The notes: a model not told the origin generated them from the sequence alone. Shown: positions 1 to 12,123, numbered from the stretch's first letter. The stretch is 64,000 nucleotides of DNA from Bagarius yarrelli (GCA_005784505.1 VCAZ01000029.1:2579501-2643500); one strand, 5' to 3'. Made by a program: numbers and translations.

Positions 1-57
1 CCCAATCCTAACCCAAAACCTAAATCTAAAACTAAACCTAAACCAGACCCCAACCAT
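1..57. repeat. Degenerate telomere-like CCTAA repeats
   Basis: The window opens with a run of CCTAA/CCTAAA-like units (ccta, cctaaa, ctaaacc) that resemble decayed C-rich telomere repeat. The array may continue beyond the window edge. Confidence 0.45.
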
Positions 58-1430
58 AGAAGTTGACAATTTTATTTGTACAGATTTTAAATTTATAAAA
101 AAAATCAAAAAAGCTCAATTATGATAAACAGACAGATTTTTTTAAAAAAGGAAAACCATTGTTTGATTATAAATTGTTCAGTTATTTTGTGTAATATTGC
201 ACTTTTCTCCATAAGCAGCTGTGTTTATATGTTATTCATTTCTAATAGTCTGTTAAACTCACACTCATCGACCTCATGGAGTTTCTGTCTCCATGGACTC
301 ATCGCTGGACCGCGACGCCGACGCTAAATACACTAATAAACCAGTTTGTTGTATTATTTTATGACCCGCTGTGTTGATGAGGATTCATGCCGAGCTTTTT
401 ATTTCAGTTTCCTTTATACTCAGAGCACTGATTCTTATATCAAATACTTTTGGGACTGTAAATACTTTAAAAGATTTAAATAACATTTACATTTACATTT
501 TTATTATTTTTACAGTTGTTTTTATTTCCAAACATTTCTCGAAGAGTAAAGCGTTAAAGTCATAATTATTGCTGTTTAATTATTTATTTATATAACTGTG
601 TCAATTAATTGTTTGTAAAAAATTTGCTTTTAATTTGTGTATTAAATTAATTAATAATTATTTAATTATCAATTAATTTAATACACATAAAAAAAAAAAA
701 AAGGAAATCTATTTAGACTTTTTTTTTAAATCAGCAGTCAAATGTTATATTTATGTTGTTCTAATTTGTTATCCAGCGATACATATTCGAAAAGTATATA
801 CTGGTGTATGTATCACTTGTCGTCAGCTTCAGCTAGTGATGATCTAAGGCTTTTATTTTATTTTTTTCCTGAACATTCGGTACCTTATCACCCATGCGCT
901 ATGCACCATCTATACGTTCCCCCGTATTCAGCTCTGCTCACCCCGTCATTACTGCTCTCTCAGCGACCTCACGCATCAACCTGCATGTCTGAGTAATCTA
1001 ATCTAAAAGAAATACCCACACACACACACTGCTCATGCTGTGACAGATGTATTGTTTTCCCTTAAACCTGAAAGAGCTCCTCTTACAATAAAGGGACGAG
1101 ATCACTTCCATTTATTAAGGCTGCAGGATCGATACACTCGCCCGCTTAGTTTCCGGCTCGGCCCGAGAATCCGTCTCTCCAATTTAGATTTCCGACCTGG
1201 AAACAGATTCTCCAATCCGCTTGGCAGGCAGAGGAGAAAAAAAAACCCTTTTAATAAAACGCAGGTTCCGCTTCCTGTTAATTCAGGAAATAAAGCCACT
1301 AACAAAACAGGGCTTAAGCGGAAAAGGCGGCCAGGATCGAATCTGGAGCCGTGCACAATTTTTACAACCTGTTACTTAGCAACTGATTCACTTCAGGAGA
1401 TCTGGAAAATGGAAAAAAGAAGGAATTAAT
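58..1430. other. AT-rich intergenic DNA, no gene
   Basis: Apart from the palindrome at 636-687 and a short (CA)n at 1018-1028, I see no gene. Short open frames here have no recognisable domain. Confidence 0.6.
636..687. repeat. AT-rich near-perfect palindrome, 25-bp arms
   Basis: Arm TGTGTATTAAATTAATT... (636-660) pairs with 663-687 with a single mismatch and a loop of 2 nt. It may be a tiny MITE relic or a cruciform-prone AT palindrome. A run of A follows directly. Confidence 0.8.
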
Positions 1431-1506
1431 GAAGTGGTAGCACGGTGGTTAAGCCAGTAGAAGATTGTGGGTTCGAATCACAACACCACTAAGTTACTGT
1501 TAAGTT
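1431..1506 (+). mobile_element. tRNA-headed SINE, 5' fragment (V-SINE/Mermaid type)
   Basis: It reads gaagtggtagcacggtgg, then a B-box-like GGTTCGAATC and 'caacaccactaa'. This is the shared head of the SINE family repeated through the window; the conserved core and tail are missing. Confidence 0.7.
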
Positions 1507-2303
1507 GTGTTAAAAAAGTTTAGTCTCGTGTAAAATAACAAAGAAAAAAAACTAAGGAAGCAGCTAAGCTTTCTGTAGCATTAGCGTTAGCTACCTGAGT
1601 ACCACCTGAGGTGGTAGAGTTAGGACGCAAAATCATGACAGACCGGAACACTAAGGTACAAATACACAGACTAACCAAGGGGAAACAGGCAAAACCTGGA
1701 CACGATGAACCAATGACAAGACGGAAGAATGACGACACTAACCACATGACAAACAGAAAGCACGTGGCTAACAACACATTAGTTCCTGGGTGCCCTCTGG
1801 TGGCCTAATGGGGTATCGCTTAATGGAAATGGTTAATGGAAATATTGCTGATATTTTTGGGTGTCTGGAACATCACACGAGTTCCTGTGTCGCACTTCCA
1901 GTCTAATACTTCCAGCTGAGTCGAACATCGTATGGTTGCTTCAAGTTCAAGCTGCAAAACTGGTGGCTGTAAGTCGAAAGTTAAAACGTGCAATAGTTTT
2001 GTGCCGGAAATGAAAGTAAAATGTTTCCTCCAAAAGAAGTCGTTTCCCGCCAAAGAGAATTTTACGGTGATGAAACTACAGCAGTTTTGGCAGTTTTCAC
2101 TTCATTACTATATGCAGTGAATTTTCTATAGTGCACAGAACGGCAAGGTCCCTCAGGACAACTCCGTCTCTGCAAGCGAGTATCGATGAGAGACATGTGA
2201 GTGAGCTGATAGAATTCACATCACGCTCCAAGTTTCCAGTAGGAGAGATTTACAGAGCCGTCGGTCCGAGAACAAACGCTCACATTTATCCTAATCACTC
2301 TAT
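1507..2303. other. Unique DNA, no gene seen
   Basis: No recognisable gene or repeat. Short open frames on both strands overlap one another and lack domains. Confidence 0.5.
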
Positions 2304-2425
2304 AGCAACAGAGAGAGAGAGAGAGAGAGAATGAGAAAGTAGGAGATAGAGAGAAACAAAAAGAGAGAGAGAGAATTAGAGAAACAGACTGAGAGATAGA
2401 GAGAGAGCAATTAGAGGGAAAAAAA
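2304..2425. repeat. (GA)n purine-rich microsatellite
   Basis: Pure (GA)n around 2309-2330 continues as interrupted GAGAGATA-type purine tract to about 2425. Confidence 0.9.
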
Positions 2426-2499
2426 GGAAACAATACTTAAACCTGGTCTCATAAGCTGTTATAAGAAAAGCTATATTTGGATAGTTAATTTTTCAAATA

Positions 2500-2765
2500 A
2501 AGCAACTGTATATCATCTTATTTCTCCTTCATAAACCTGACATAAGCAGGTCATAGTCATGCCAGTAGTTTGCTTCGACATTATGCTGCATAACAAACAC
2601 TGAAAAGTGTATAATCTTCATAAACCTGACACGATATCGTAATGGTGTCTGCCAAATCCTGCAAATGTAAATGTCAATGATGTTGGAACCTTGTGTCATA
2701 AGACTGACATGAACATTTCATAAATGTGTCATAGCCAATGTCTCTTTATGACAGGTCGTGTATCA
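2500..2765. repeat. Diverged dispersed repeat with 'cataaacctgacat' motif; SINE tail at 2641-2677
   Basis: The phrase 'cataaacctgaca' recurs (2532, 2620) with related 'gactgacatgaacatttcataaatg' words. Inside it, 2641-2677 (gtctgccaaatcctgcaaatgtaaatg) matches the 3' tail of the local SINE family. Confidence 0.5.
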
Positions 2766-3282
2766 GTGTTTGTAATTAATTACAGCAGAGCAGGAAGTGA
2801 AATCATCCTCGTTTATCCTGTGTGACCCGGTGGGATGCAGTGCAGAGGAGCTCCAGAGCGGCGGCGCGTGACGGACAGCCGCCTCGTTCTGTCTCGATAA
2901 TTACAACAAGGTCCAGAACCTGAGACTTAATAATGCCAACGCTGTCGGTGACGCCGTCACGCGACGCTCTGTTGATTTTTTTGGTGAGTCGAGAATACGG
3001 CGTGTTGACAAAGTGTCACGATCGAAATACAACTCAAACCTTCAACTCTAATAAGCAAATTTCAATCTGTGTTTTTTTTTTCTTAGGTAAAGGAGCAGAA
3101 ATGGGGGGATGTTGGACATAGAGCGTTTGGTAAACTGGGATATTTGTATGCTGTTGTTCTTTTACTCTTATACGTTCACTCAGGTTTGTTGACGGGATGT
3201 GGTGGGCTGGCTTTTATCCAAGGGATCCCTTATGTCTGTCTTACCCTCCTGCATCCTGTCTTGCTTTCATTTATTAGGTCCT
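2766..3282. other. No gene; GC-richer segment around 2810-2960
   Basis: A moderately GC-rich, repeat-poor stretch follows the repeat. No coding signal is seen. Confidence 0.4.
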
Positions 3283-3284
3283 GG

Positions 3285-3315
<31 letters not shown>
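3283..3315. repeat. (GT)n microsatellite
   Basis: Interrupted once by GC. Confidence 0.95.
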
Positions 3316-3827
3316 AATTGAGTAAATCACAAGGGACGTTGGTATTAAGGTAAATGTGACTTTTTAAACCTCACTTTTACTGTCATATTTCGTAGGTTAG
3401 CTGGTCTGATCTTCTTAAAATCCTTCATACTAAATTTGCTTGATGGATTTACGGATAAATTTATCCCCGGCTGTCGATCAGCGTCGACCGGAGGCACATC
3501 TGTCAATGCAGATGTTAACAGACAATGAACTCAATAAGCAATTATAAAAAGCTTTGCAACAGATGAAATAAAGCGGCGATAAATCCGGACGAATCCCGAC
3601 TGGACTGCACTTTAGCATCATGTCAGATACACACGAACAGTCTGCGGGATGCAATAATCTCTAATAATTTACCAGCAGCTGCTTCAGGATCACCGTTTTA
3701 GCAAAAAACTAAACAAAAAAAAAAAAATGAATCAACTATTGTAAAAAGAAATACAAAAAAAAAGGAAAAACTTGTGAAAAAAAAATAGTAAAACCAAACA
3801 AACGCTGTTGATTTGCTAGCATGCTGT
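3316..3827. other. No gene seen
   Basis: Unique DNA with A-rich tracts at 3700-3790. Confidence 0.5.
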
Positions 3828-3905
3828 GCTATGGTGGCTTAGAGGTTAGCACTGTTAGCATGTACCATAGCAAAAAGATCCCAGGTTCGATTCCCAGTGC
3901 ATATT
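3828..3905 (+). mobile_element. tRNA-headed SINE head (second family)
   Basis: ATGGTGGCTTAGAGGTTAGC supplies an A-box-like start and CCCAGGTTCGATTCCCAG a perfect B-box region. It is the head of the 'tggcttagtggttagcactg' type SINE; the body is absent. Confidence 0.7.
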
Positions 3906-4600
3906 GCATTAAATATCTGAAACAAAACGTTGAACATTAAATGATTCGTTTCTGTAACTCGCGTTTCGGAAGCTTTCGGACGTATCGTCATTTTCCAGAT
4001 GTTTTTTTTTCCCCTTTTGGTTTTGATTTTGCAGTAAAAAGATCCCATTGCTGAAAAAAAAAATAAATTAAGATATTTTCGCCCGGTCTTAATTAAAAGC
4101 ATGGAAAATAGATGAGACGAAGATGAGCGCCATTAATCAACAGGTCTGTTTTGTGAAAGACTCATCGGTTTTATAATTAAGCATGATTTAAACGTTAGCG
4201 CAGAGATATGAGTTTGAGGGCAACGATCTCGAAACGAGACACAAACGGAATTCAGAGAACGAGCGGACGACGCCTTCCTGTTGACGCGCCCGCGTTGCCA
4301 TTCTGGCTCTCGCGTTGAGAGTGTTGACAGGTTTGAAAGCGAGCGGCGGTGCGATTCAGGAGGAAGGAGGCGAGGCGATGGAGGAGGAGGGAGGAGTGTA
4401 AGGACATATCTGCTAAATGGGGAAGTGATAGAGCGATTGTGCCACTTTGAAGGGGAGACATTAATTAACCCGGCTAATCTGTTGTGAACGTAAGCAGTTT
4501 GTGAGCCGTATCAGGTGGTGTGACTTCACTTCACTTCACTTCACGTTCCTCTTCCCAGACATCTTACAGAGGTCTATTAAGCCAGACTGGAAGATGATTT
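3906..4600. other. No gene; GC-rich patch and (CTTCA)n
   Basis: 4250-4400 is GC- and purine-rich; 4526-4553 is a short CACTT/CTTCA pentamer run. No coding signal. Confidence 0.5.
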
Positions 4601-4815
4601 TTACCTTCAGAGAACCTTAAAGCAAAAAGGAGCCTTCAGAAACCCCTAAAAAGAGGAACCCTCAGAAAACCTAAAAAATATAGGAATTTTCAGAGAACCT
4701 AGAAGAAAAGAGGAAAAGAGTTCCTTTGGGAATTCTAATGCAGACAGAGAACCTTAAAAGTACCACAGAACAAACAGGAACCTTCAGAGAACCTTTGGAG
4801 CATAAAATAGATCTA
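4601..4815 (+). repeat. Degenerate tandem repeat, 'ggaaccttcagagaacct' words
   Basis: The phrase 'gaacc(t)ttcagagaacct' and variants recur at irregular spacing, an old decayed minisatellite abutting the 28-bp array downstream. Confidence 0.55.
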
Positions 4816-4827
4816 AGGTTTTACTTG

Positions 4828-5112
4828 TTTTTCATAGACAGTCAGACAAACAGCTATTTTCATAGACAGTCAGACAGACAGTTATTTTCATAGACAGTCA
4901 GACAGACAGTAATTTTATTGATAGTCAGACAGACAATTATTTTTATTGATAGTCAGACAGACAGTAATCTTCATAGATAGTCAGACAGACAGTTATTTTC
5001 ATAGACAGTCAGACAGACAATTATTTTTATTGATAGTCAGACAAACAGTGGTTTTCACTGAAAGTCAGACAGACAGTTATTTTCATAGACAGTCAGACAG
5101 ACAGTTACTTTT
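4828..5112 (+). repeat. 28-bp minisatellite, ten units
   Basis: The anchor GTCAGAC occurs at 4841, 4869, 4897, 4924, 4952, 4980, 5008, 5036, 5064 and 5092, a 28-bp spacing with one 27-bp step. The core is ttcatagacagtcagacaga. The period is not a multiple of three, so the open frames across it are not meaningful. Confidence 0.95.
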
Positions 5113-5977
5113 ATCACTTCATCAGCTGTGATTATATTTATACTTAACATTACTTTAATGTTTTCCCAACACATGCGACGTTCCCCTGCTTCACTGCGAT
5201 GCGATTTAGCGACGCCGTCACAGTAAAACCAGATTAACGGAATATTTGTAATGCGGCTTAAAGAGCAGCTGGAGATCAGAACATTCACACCACGTCGAGT
5301 CTGGAGCGAAATCGGTTTTTGGTGTAGCGGAACGGATTACGATGTTCGAGTCATTAAAATGTAACGCCAGTCCTGATGCGCAGAACCCAAAACACAGGAA
5401 CCTCCCAAACTGTTCTGACCCCATCAAAGAGTGATGTCACTGCATGATGTCAGAACATCAAAAGCATAATTTATTTAACTTATTAAACTTATTTATTTAA
5501 CTTATTAAACTTATTTATTTATACCGTATATGGAATCAGTCACTCTGTGTCATGCTAACACTTCCTGAAAACCTGTGGCAGCAATAAAAAACCTGAATTT
5601 GTGCTTCAAAAGGTGTGTCATGTTGTCAGATTTGCAGCTAAAGTTCTGAAAACTTAGAGTTCATCTAAAGTCACAACAGCAGGGTTCATCTCCGAGATGG
5701 AGAACCTGTCCGCTCTCCTGTGTAGGTAACCCGGTTCCTTCAGGACTTCAGACAGCTCGAGGACAGAACATATCACCCGACAAGAAAATCCACCCCCGCT
5801 GGTGTCACTGCGCCGTCAACTGCAGCTCAGCTCTTTAGAACTCTAAACCCTCTGCCAAACGTCTGATAAACCCCCTCGCATTCGGCTGCAGGATGTCTGC
5901 CTGCGGAGTCATGACACGACACGGGCTTTGAGCAGGGAAAATTCTCTGAGAAAAATAATAACCTTACAAGTTTTATA
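5113..5977. other. No gene seen
   Basis: Unique DNA; a short direct repeat 'ttatttaacttattaaac' lies at 5471-5515. Confidence 0.5.
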
Positions 5978-6220
5978 TTAGTGTTATAATGCGTTATAAA
6001 CACTATCAAACTCCATGCAAATGGTGTCATAAGTAATTACAGGTAAAAAAAAAAAAGTTATAGTTCATGATGTTTACATAATGTGCTTATAATACATTTT
6101 CTTTATGTTGGTGTTATAATGCGTTATAAGCACTATCAGTCATTATGCAGGCAATTGTATCATACATCTAAAGCATAGCTATAATTCATGCATTGCAGGC
6201 CAAAACAATTCTATTAATTT
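5971..6220. repeat. Two diverged 130-bp direct repeats
   Basis: GTGTTATAATGCGTTATAA occurs at 5981 and 6111, each followed by similar 'cactatca...atgca...tgtcat' text. Related ATAATGC/TTATAA words recur at 25.7-26.3 and 27.2 kb. Confidence 0.65.
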
Positions 6221-6349
6221 GGTATGTTATATTATGTTGGTATGTTATAGCATGTTATAAATGTGTTCATAGGGCATTAGGTCTATATTGCTGTTTTAAT
6301 ATATGTATTAGAGGAAAGAAGTTTAATTTACACTGCTGTGATGTCGTAT

Positions 6350-6445
6350 GTCACATGATTAAATCAACATGGCGGATGTAGTACGTTACTATTTCATTCG
6401 TAATCATGCTATACAGTCCAGACTTCATTAACAGACCGGAACCGC
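6350..6445 (+). repeat. Dispersed repeat, copy 1 of an inverted pair
   Basis: ATGGCGGATGTAGTAC followed by 'tttcattcgtaatcatgctata' matches the reverse complement of 7335-7440. The family is unknown; a non-autonomous DNA transposon is possible. Confidence 0.6.
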
Positions 6446-7148
6446 GTACTATCTCAAATGGCGACAGGTGAACACTGACCTCCCAACGTTGTTGTTTGTT
6501 TTTTAATGTTAAGGTTTTAATGAGAAGCGATTTTTTTTTTGGTAACTAAGCAGATGGCGGCGTTTAAAACACAACGCTCGGTAAAGCGTTGCCATTTCTC
6601 CACCGAGCATTCCTTTTTTCCCCCCGCTGGATTTCCAGCATGTTATTTTCGCAGGCTACTTATTAAAAAACAATGTGTTTCTTTCTCTTATTTTAATTCC
6701 ATTCATTGGCATTCATATGTTAATGCGCTGACTGCTGCTGAAATCAGAACCCGTGCCAATTACAGATCAAATCTCGCCTCGCTTCCAGCCGGTTCGCTCC
6801 GCCGACGCCCTCCGTGGGGCATAAATTAAAACAAACTTCTCAGCGTGCGTTTTTTTTTTTTTTTTATCTGTGATTAGATTCATTGCAGCAGCCCGAGTGA
6901 ATAAATAGCCGGGTTTCAAAGTTGTGTAGTGACAGCCGCGCGCCAGCGTGCTGAGATAATGGCGTGCTCGCTGTGTGTGTGTGTGTGTGTGTGTGTTGCA
7001 TGCATGCGCTTCAAACTCATAGACGTCAACAAATAAAACCGACCAGGAGAAACAGCAGGAAAAAATATATGTGGTTAAATTAAGTTTAATTTATTATCTG
7101 GTTGTTTAGGGGTCTGTAATGTTTTGTCGCATAAACATGTCCGTACAG
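6446..7148. other. No gene; (GT)n at 6972-6996
   Basis: Mixed unique DNA with T-runs at 6532-6540 and 6850-6865 and a (GT)n microsatellite. No gene seen. Confidence 0.5.
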
Positions 7149-7295
7149 GTTAAGGTGTTGGACTGCTAATTGGAAGATCGGGGTTCGATTCCCAGCACCA
7201 CCAAGCTACCATTGCTGGGCCCCTAAGCAAGGCCCCTTAACCCAGTTGTATAAAGGAGATAAACGTAAGTTTGCCAAATAACAGAAATGTAAAAT
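7149..7295 (+). mobile_element. tRNA-derived SINE (V-SINE/Mermaid type), near full length
   Basis: Head 'taaggtgttggactgctaat', B box GGTTCGATTCC, 'cagcaccaccaagctacc', then the conserved core GGGCCCCTAAGCAAGGCCCC and a tail 'gccaaataacagaaatgtaaa'. It is one of the most complete copies in the window. Confidence 0.85.
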
Positions 7296-7334
7296 GTTAA
7301 AGTACGCACGTAATTAGCATAAAAGGGGGCGGGT

Positions 7335-7440
7335 CTACGGGGTGCCTATACTAATGAATAGAGTCTGTAGTATATAGGATGATTACGGGGAGTATGAATG
7401 AAATTGTAATGTACTACATCCGCCATTACAGTGTAACCTT
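7335..7440 (-). repeat. Dispersed repeat, copy 2 of an inverted pair
   Basis: Its reverse complement contains ATGGCGGATGTAGTACATTA and 'cgtaatcatcctata', matching 6350-6445 across about 80 bp. Confidence 0.6.
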
Positions 7441-8010
7441 TCACCTGAAACATGCTTGTAATCCCACCAATCGGAAAGCATTACGTTATGGGTGGGTGAC
7501 GTCATCGACCAGGAAGCGATGTTATATAAACACAGCAGCGGCACACCTCTGTATTCTCTAATTCAAGGACGCGGGGGTGGGGTGGGGGTGGTTGGATGGG
7601 TTTAACAACACATTGATTCACAGGGTAGGTGTGTCTGTGTGTGTGTGTGTGTGTATAAGCTGTCAACATGGCTGCAAGGATCCGTTTTTTTTACAGGGAC
7701 TTTCATCCTGAAGCCCGAGTTGGGATAGGAAATTCACTCCGAAAAGGCCACTAATGAGGTGGCGTAGCTGTTGTTCTGCATGCAAAACGATCAGAGCTGG
7801 ACAGAACAAAAGCGCAGGAGACGGGACGGTCCATTCGGAGGGGAAGACGCATGTTTTTGCCAAATGTGTCAGTGCCCTGATCTGATCATCTACAAAAAGC
7901 ACTAAAGAAAAGCGTGTCTCAGACGGAGAGGAGGATCAGGAGCGGCTGGAGGAGGAGAACTAGCAAAACCTTGTACTGAATTTAAAAGATTAAATCCTCC
8001 TCCTCATTTT
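7441..8010. other. No gene; (GT)n at 7628-7655
   Basis: Unique DNA plus one microsatellite; a G-rich run lies at 7571-7592. No gene seen. Confidence 0.5.
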
Positions 8011-8322
8011 AATCACCATCATAGTCATCATCACCATCAGTTTGATCATCATCATCATCATCACCACCATCATCACTAACACCATCAACATCATCACCAT
8101 CATCACTGTCATCATCACCATCACCACCAGCATCACTGTTATCATCACCTTCATTATCATTAATATCATCCTCAGCATCCTCATCCTTCACTGTTACTGT
8201 TATCATCACCTTCATCATCACAATCATAATCACATCACTATCATCATCACCATCATCATTATCACTATCATCTTCATCATTATCTTTACCATCACCATCA
8301 TCATTCTCATCACCATCATTAT
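8011..8322. repeat. (CAT)n trinucleotide-rich tract
   Basis: Over 300 bp of CATCAT/CACCAT/TATCAT. It reads as Asp-rich or Ile/Thr/His-rich open frames in several frames; these are repeat artefacts. Confidence 0.95.
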
Positions 8323-9458
8323 CTTTTTTTGATCACATGACCTTTTTTTTTACACATTTATATCCCTGTTTTTTTTTTTTTAAAGGAATGGAAGAAAGGA
8401 AGAAAGTTTTAAATATTAAGAGTAAAAGTATTGGCACCACACAGTCGGTGTCAGGTTGCCACGCCCACTTTTGAGCCGAAATTTACATTTCTACTTAAAA
8501 CTAGATTTTATATTTATTTCATAGTGCCTTTTGGTTTTAGTTCTAAAAATCTGCATTTTGTGTTGTGTTCTTAAGGAACCGTTTGACAACAAGCCTAAAT
8601 AAGATATGAGTTGACGCGAGGCCATACGAAGCCAGATGTTTTCACGGCGCTGGTGTGTCTCCATCCTTAAAGGTCTTTAACCTAAAAATACAGCACTGCC
8701 GCTCTACTTTTAAATCCGAACTGAATAAACGTTTATGAATATTTGAAGTCGGGGAATGGCTTGAGTGCTTTAGGTTATTTATTTTTTTTCCACATTGGGG
8801 AACAAGTAGCGAGCTATAGCAGCCATAAATACGGAATTCAACAGCCTTTGCAACTCTTAGTGGATTCATTTCACAGTCAATTGGCACTGCAAGGCTGTCG
8901 AGCTGCTGTTATTGAGGAGCTGCGCTGCCAAGAGTGCGAGGCGAGGTGCGAGGCGAGGCGAGGCGAGGCGAGGTGGAGTTTTTCATGCCTCCTGCCTCTC
9001 TTTTGTGGGAACGGTGCCGATGCTGACAGCTTTTACTAGCGGGTTTATCTCAACAGCTTCTCTTAAGCTCTCTGAAGAATCCCATCGCTCTCTGGAAGGA
9101 GTACAGAGGTGCCTTGATCATCCCGATTTATTAAAAAACGCTTCTAGCTAAATTTTACAGAGCAAAAACTAAATCTACAGATAGACGCGAATGAATTCTG
9201 ACGCAGCACCGGGTCGACGCGGAACACTGAATGCTAACCGCTAACTTGCCAGGTACAAGTCACACAAACAGCTTCCTGAAACCTCTGTGATACCTCGAAA
9301 CTCTTCCTCGACAATATGAGATGTGGGCGGAGCTTAAAATAACTCCTGAGGTTTACTACATAGTGTACACTACATGGATAACTAGACACTTGGTTTAAAT
9401 AGGGCAACATTTCAGTCATTATACACACTTAATTAAAAAGTATTGCCACCCCTCCACA
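8323..9458. other. No gene; (GCGAG)n pentamer at 8936-8975
   Basis: Mostly unique. The pentamer run GAGGC/GCGAG is about 40 bp. Short frames here lack domains. Confidence 0.5.
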
Positions 9459-9482
9459 AACACACACACACACACACACACA
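9459..9482. repeat. (CA)n microsatellite
   Basis: About 11 CA units. Confidence 0.95.
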
Positions 9483-10579
9483 AAATACTCCTTGGTGACA
9501 TAAAAATAAACTGCCTTTCTGTTTTGTTATTTTTGTTAAATTGTTTGGACTCATCAGCACAATTTTATCACATGAGCTACGTTAACACTAGTGTTAATTA
9601 TTAACAAACAAGTTTATTGATTAATTAGCTTCTGGATACCGTAGTACACATACTATGGACTCTTTTCTAGCCCATAAGACGACTGCTTATATTCCAAAAT
9701 GGTGGAAAGCAGCGAGCGGTAGCTTAAAAATCTTTTTTAACAACCAGGAAGTAAATACTAACTCGAATGTAGTACCAAAAAAAACCGGAGACTCCTGACA
9801 TCATCATCATCTGGTCACATGGTTTTCAATATCTAACACTTGTGAATAAAACAAGATGGTACGTTCCACCGTTGCAGTGCTATAAAAAGCTACAAATGTT
9901 TATAGGAAGTGTTTTTTTTTGACTACAAGATGGTATTCTAACCTCGGTATAACCTGTATAATCGGGACTGACAGTGACATGTCTTCAATAGGTGAAAAAG
10001 GCCGCGGTGTATCGTCAAACCCATCATTCCCGGCCCTCAGGGCTCTGACTCGCTGACCTTCCAAAGCCTTATTTCTTTCTTTCTTTCATTTTTTCCGACA
10101 CGAAGGTCCCAGCGACGGTCTGAACATCATTATCTGGCAGCTAGCGCAGCACGATTGCTGAGTCTGCAGCCGAAGCTGACAGATGGATGGAGCGAGCTAT
10201 CATCATGACTCAGGAGGACGCCTCCAACAGCAAGCTGCCTTAATTAGATCATTAGAACCTCCGTCGTGCTTTAAGGAAAAGAACGAGTGATCGAGGAGCT
10301 CGGAGAAAAACAGTCGCTCTTCTGTAACAATAGGGGAAGAACGTTACGAGAGGTGACACCGTTTGACTGAACGATGTCGCTCGTGGGATTCGATCTCATC
10401 GGAAACAACGACGAATCTTGTTATAGATTTTACATCATTTTCATGGACATGCACAGACCTACAAACCTACACATTAGACTCTATTTCCCACAATGCAATT
10501 TAATCGCTATCTTACCTAAAAACATCTGTACCTAAACACACACTCAAGTACACACTCACAACACCAAGCCTGAGTTCCT
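9483..10579. other. No gene seen
   Basis: 9640-9960 has decayed 'gtagtacacatactatgg' and 'aagatggt' words like the 6.4/7.4 kb repeat family. 10130-10330 is repeat-poor and could be conserved non-coding DNA. TTTC run at 10072-10087. Confidence 0.4.
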
Positions 10580-10940
10580 TTTTTTTACTGTGACTTTACT
10601 TGGGGTTTTTTTGTTACTTATTTCTTTCCTTAGATTTAGTTTTGTTTTTTCTTTGGATCTTTTTTTCTTATTAAAGTTTTTTTTCCCTATATTTCTATAT
10701 TTTTCTTGTTTTTAATTTAATCTTGTTTACTTTGATCTTGTTTTTTTATCTTTTTAAAAAATGTATCTTGTTTACTTTGATCTTTTTTTTTACTTTGATC
10801 TTGTTTTTTTTTTTTTTCTCTTTTAATTTAATCCTGTTTACTTTGATCTTTTTTAAAAAATTTGATCTTGTTTTTTAATTTGATCTTGTTTACTTTCATT
10901 TTGTTTTTTTGTTTGTTTTTGTTTTTTTTGCTTTTACTTT
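10580..10940. repeat. T-rich degenerate tandem repeat, 'tttgatcttgttttt'
   Basis: The phrase 'actttgatcttg' recurs about every 25-45 bp among T-runs. It has strong strand bias, with almost no G outside the motif. Confidence 0.8.
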
Positions 10941-12123
10941 GTTCAGTTATTGTTCACACTGAAATTTTTAAAAAGGATTTTTATTTCGAATTAAAATCGA
11001 GCTCTTTATTCAGACTGATGAAACCACACTGATGATCATGATTGGTTGATTAAAATATTGATCCAGGATCTCGACATAATCACGTCCACCATGCATGTCT
11101 GTGTGTGTGGTAACTTCCTGTTATATTCAAACACTTTCATATGTAATCTCATAGCCACGCCCGCATTTCCATATATGGACTGAAACACGTATGACAAAAA
11201 AGAAATAAATTATAAAATAAATCCTCGAAATGTGTATTGTTTTTTATTCTGAAGTTTTGACTCCTATCATTTATAAATGAGTCGATTCATGATTCACGAA
11301 TCGTTTTTATCAAGCTTTGCTACTGATTCTTTTTTTTTTAAATAAGCTCTCTTTCATTACACAATCACAGAAAAAACTAACAACCTCTCTGAGTATTTCC
11401 AATTCCAATTTCCTTTTCCAATTGTCCTCTAAATGTCCCCTACGTTTTTTGTCCCTCACTCGATCCTTCACTTTGCGCGACGGCTAACAGGTTCAGCACA
11501 CGTTTATCTTTCCACGTCAAATCGTTCAGATTTCCTCTCTTCTCCTCTCTCTTGTCATAAATCATGTCTCCTTTGTGGGAGTGTTTACCTCGGCGTCCGG
11601 GTTCCCGATCCGACTCGCTCTGATTAAGATTTGGACGCTCAGCTGACGGCGGTTCAGGCTTTGGGTAGATTTAATTAAGATTATGAGGTGAACTGGGAGG
11701 TTATGAGTACAAACAAACGCTCGCTATCTGATGAGTGTGTGACAGTAAACGGAGGAAAGAAAATAATAGGATTATTGACATTCTTCTCAAGTCAAGTCAA
11801 AAGCTCATGGAAAGAAAAGCGGTAAAAAAATTCCAGCCAGGAAATCGATTAATATTCTAATTTTTGTTATGTTTCTTGTTTCTTGATTCTTTTAAACATC
11901 TGTGGAAATTGAGAAACTGGTGGAAAAGAACGGATGAAAACTATTTCACGGATAGAAATAAACCGTAAACATTTCTGTTTATATTCCGAACCGCAGATTT
12001 ACAGATATGTTTGCGTTTTATGGATTTATTTCACAGCTAAAAAAGTTATTTTATATTTTTCTATTGATGTATAAGGACACCCCAAACAATTTTAATAAAT
12101 AAATAAACCCTCATCAATAAATT
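10941..12123. other. No gene seen
   Basis: Unique AT-rich DNA; a pyrimidine-rich stretch lies at 11400-11560. Confidence 0.5.

Noticed and set aside
1102..1429. Overlapping 129- and 84-residue frames
   Set aside because: They overlap on opposite strands, lack domains or splice context, and one runs into a SINE head.
4828..5112. CRISPR array, because of regular 28-bp direct repeats
   Set aside because: There are no unique spacers; units are contiguous, and the DNA is eukaryotic.
7149..7295. tRNA gene suggested by GGTTCGATTCC
   Set aside because: The B box sits in a SINE head without a foldable cloverleaf, and the conserved SINE core follows.
8009..8332. Asp-rich and Ile/Thr-rich frames
   Set aside because: They come from the CAT trinucleotide tract.
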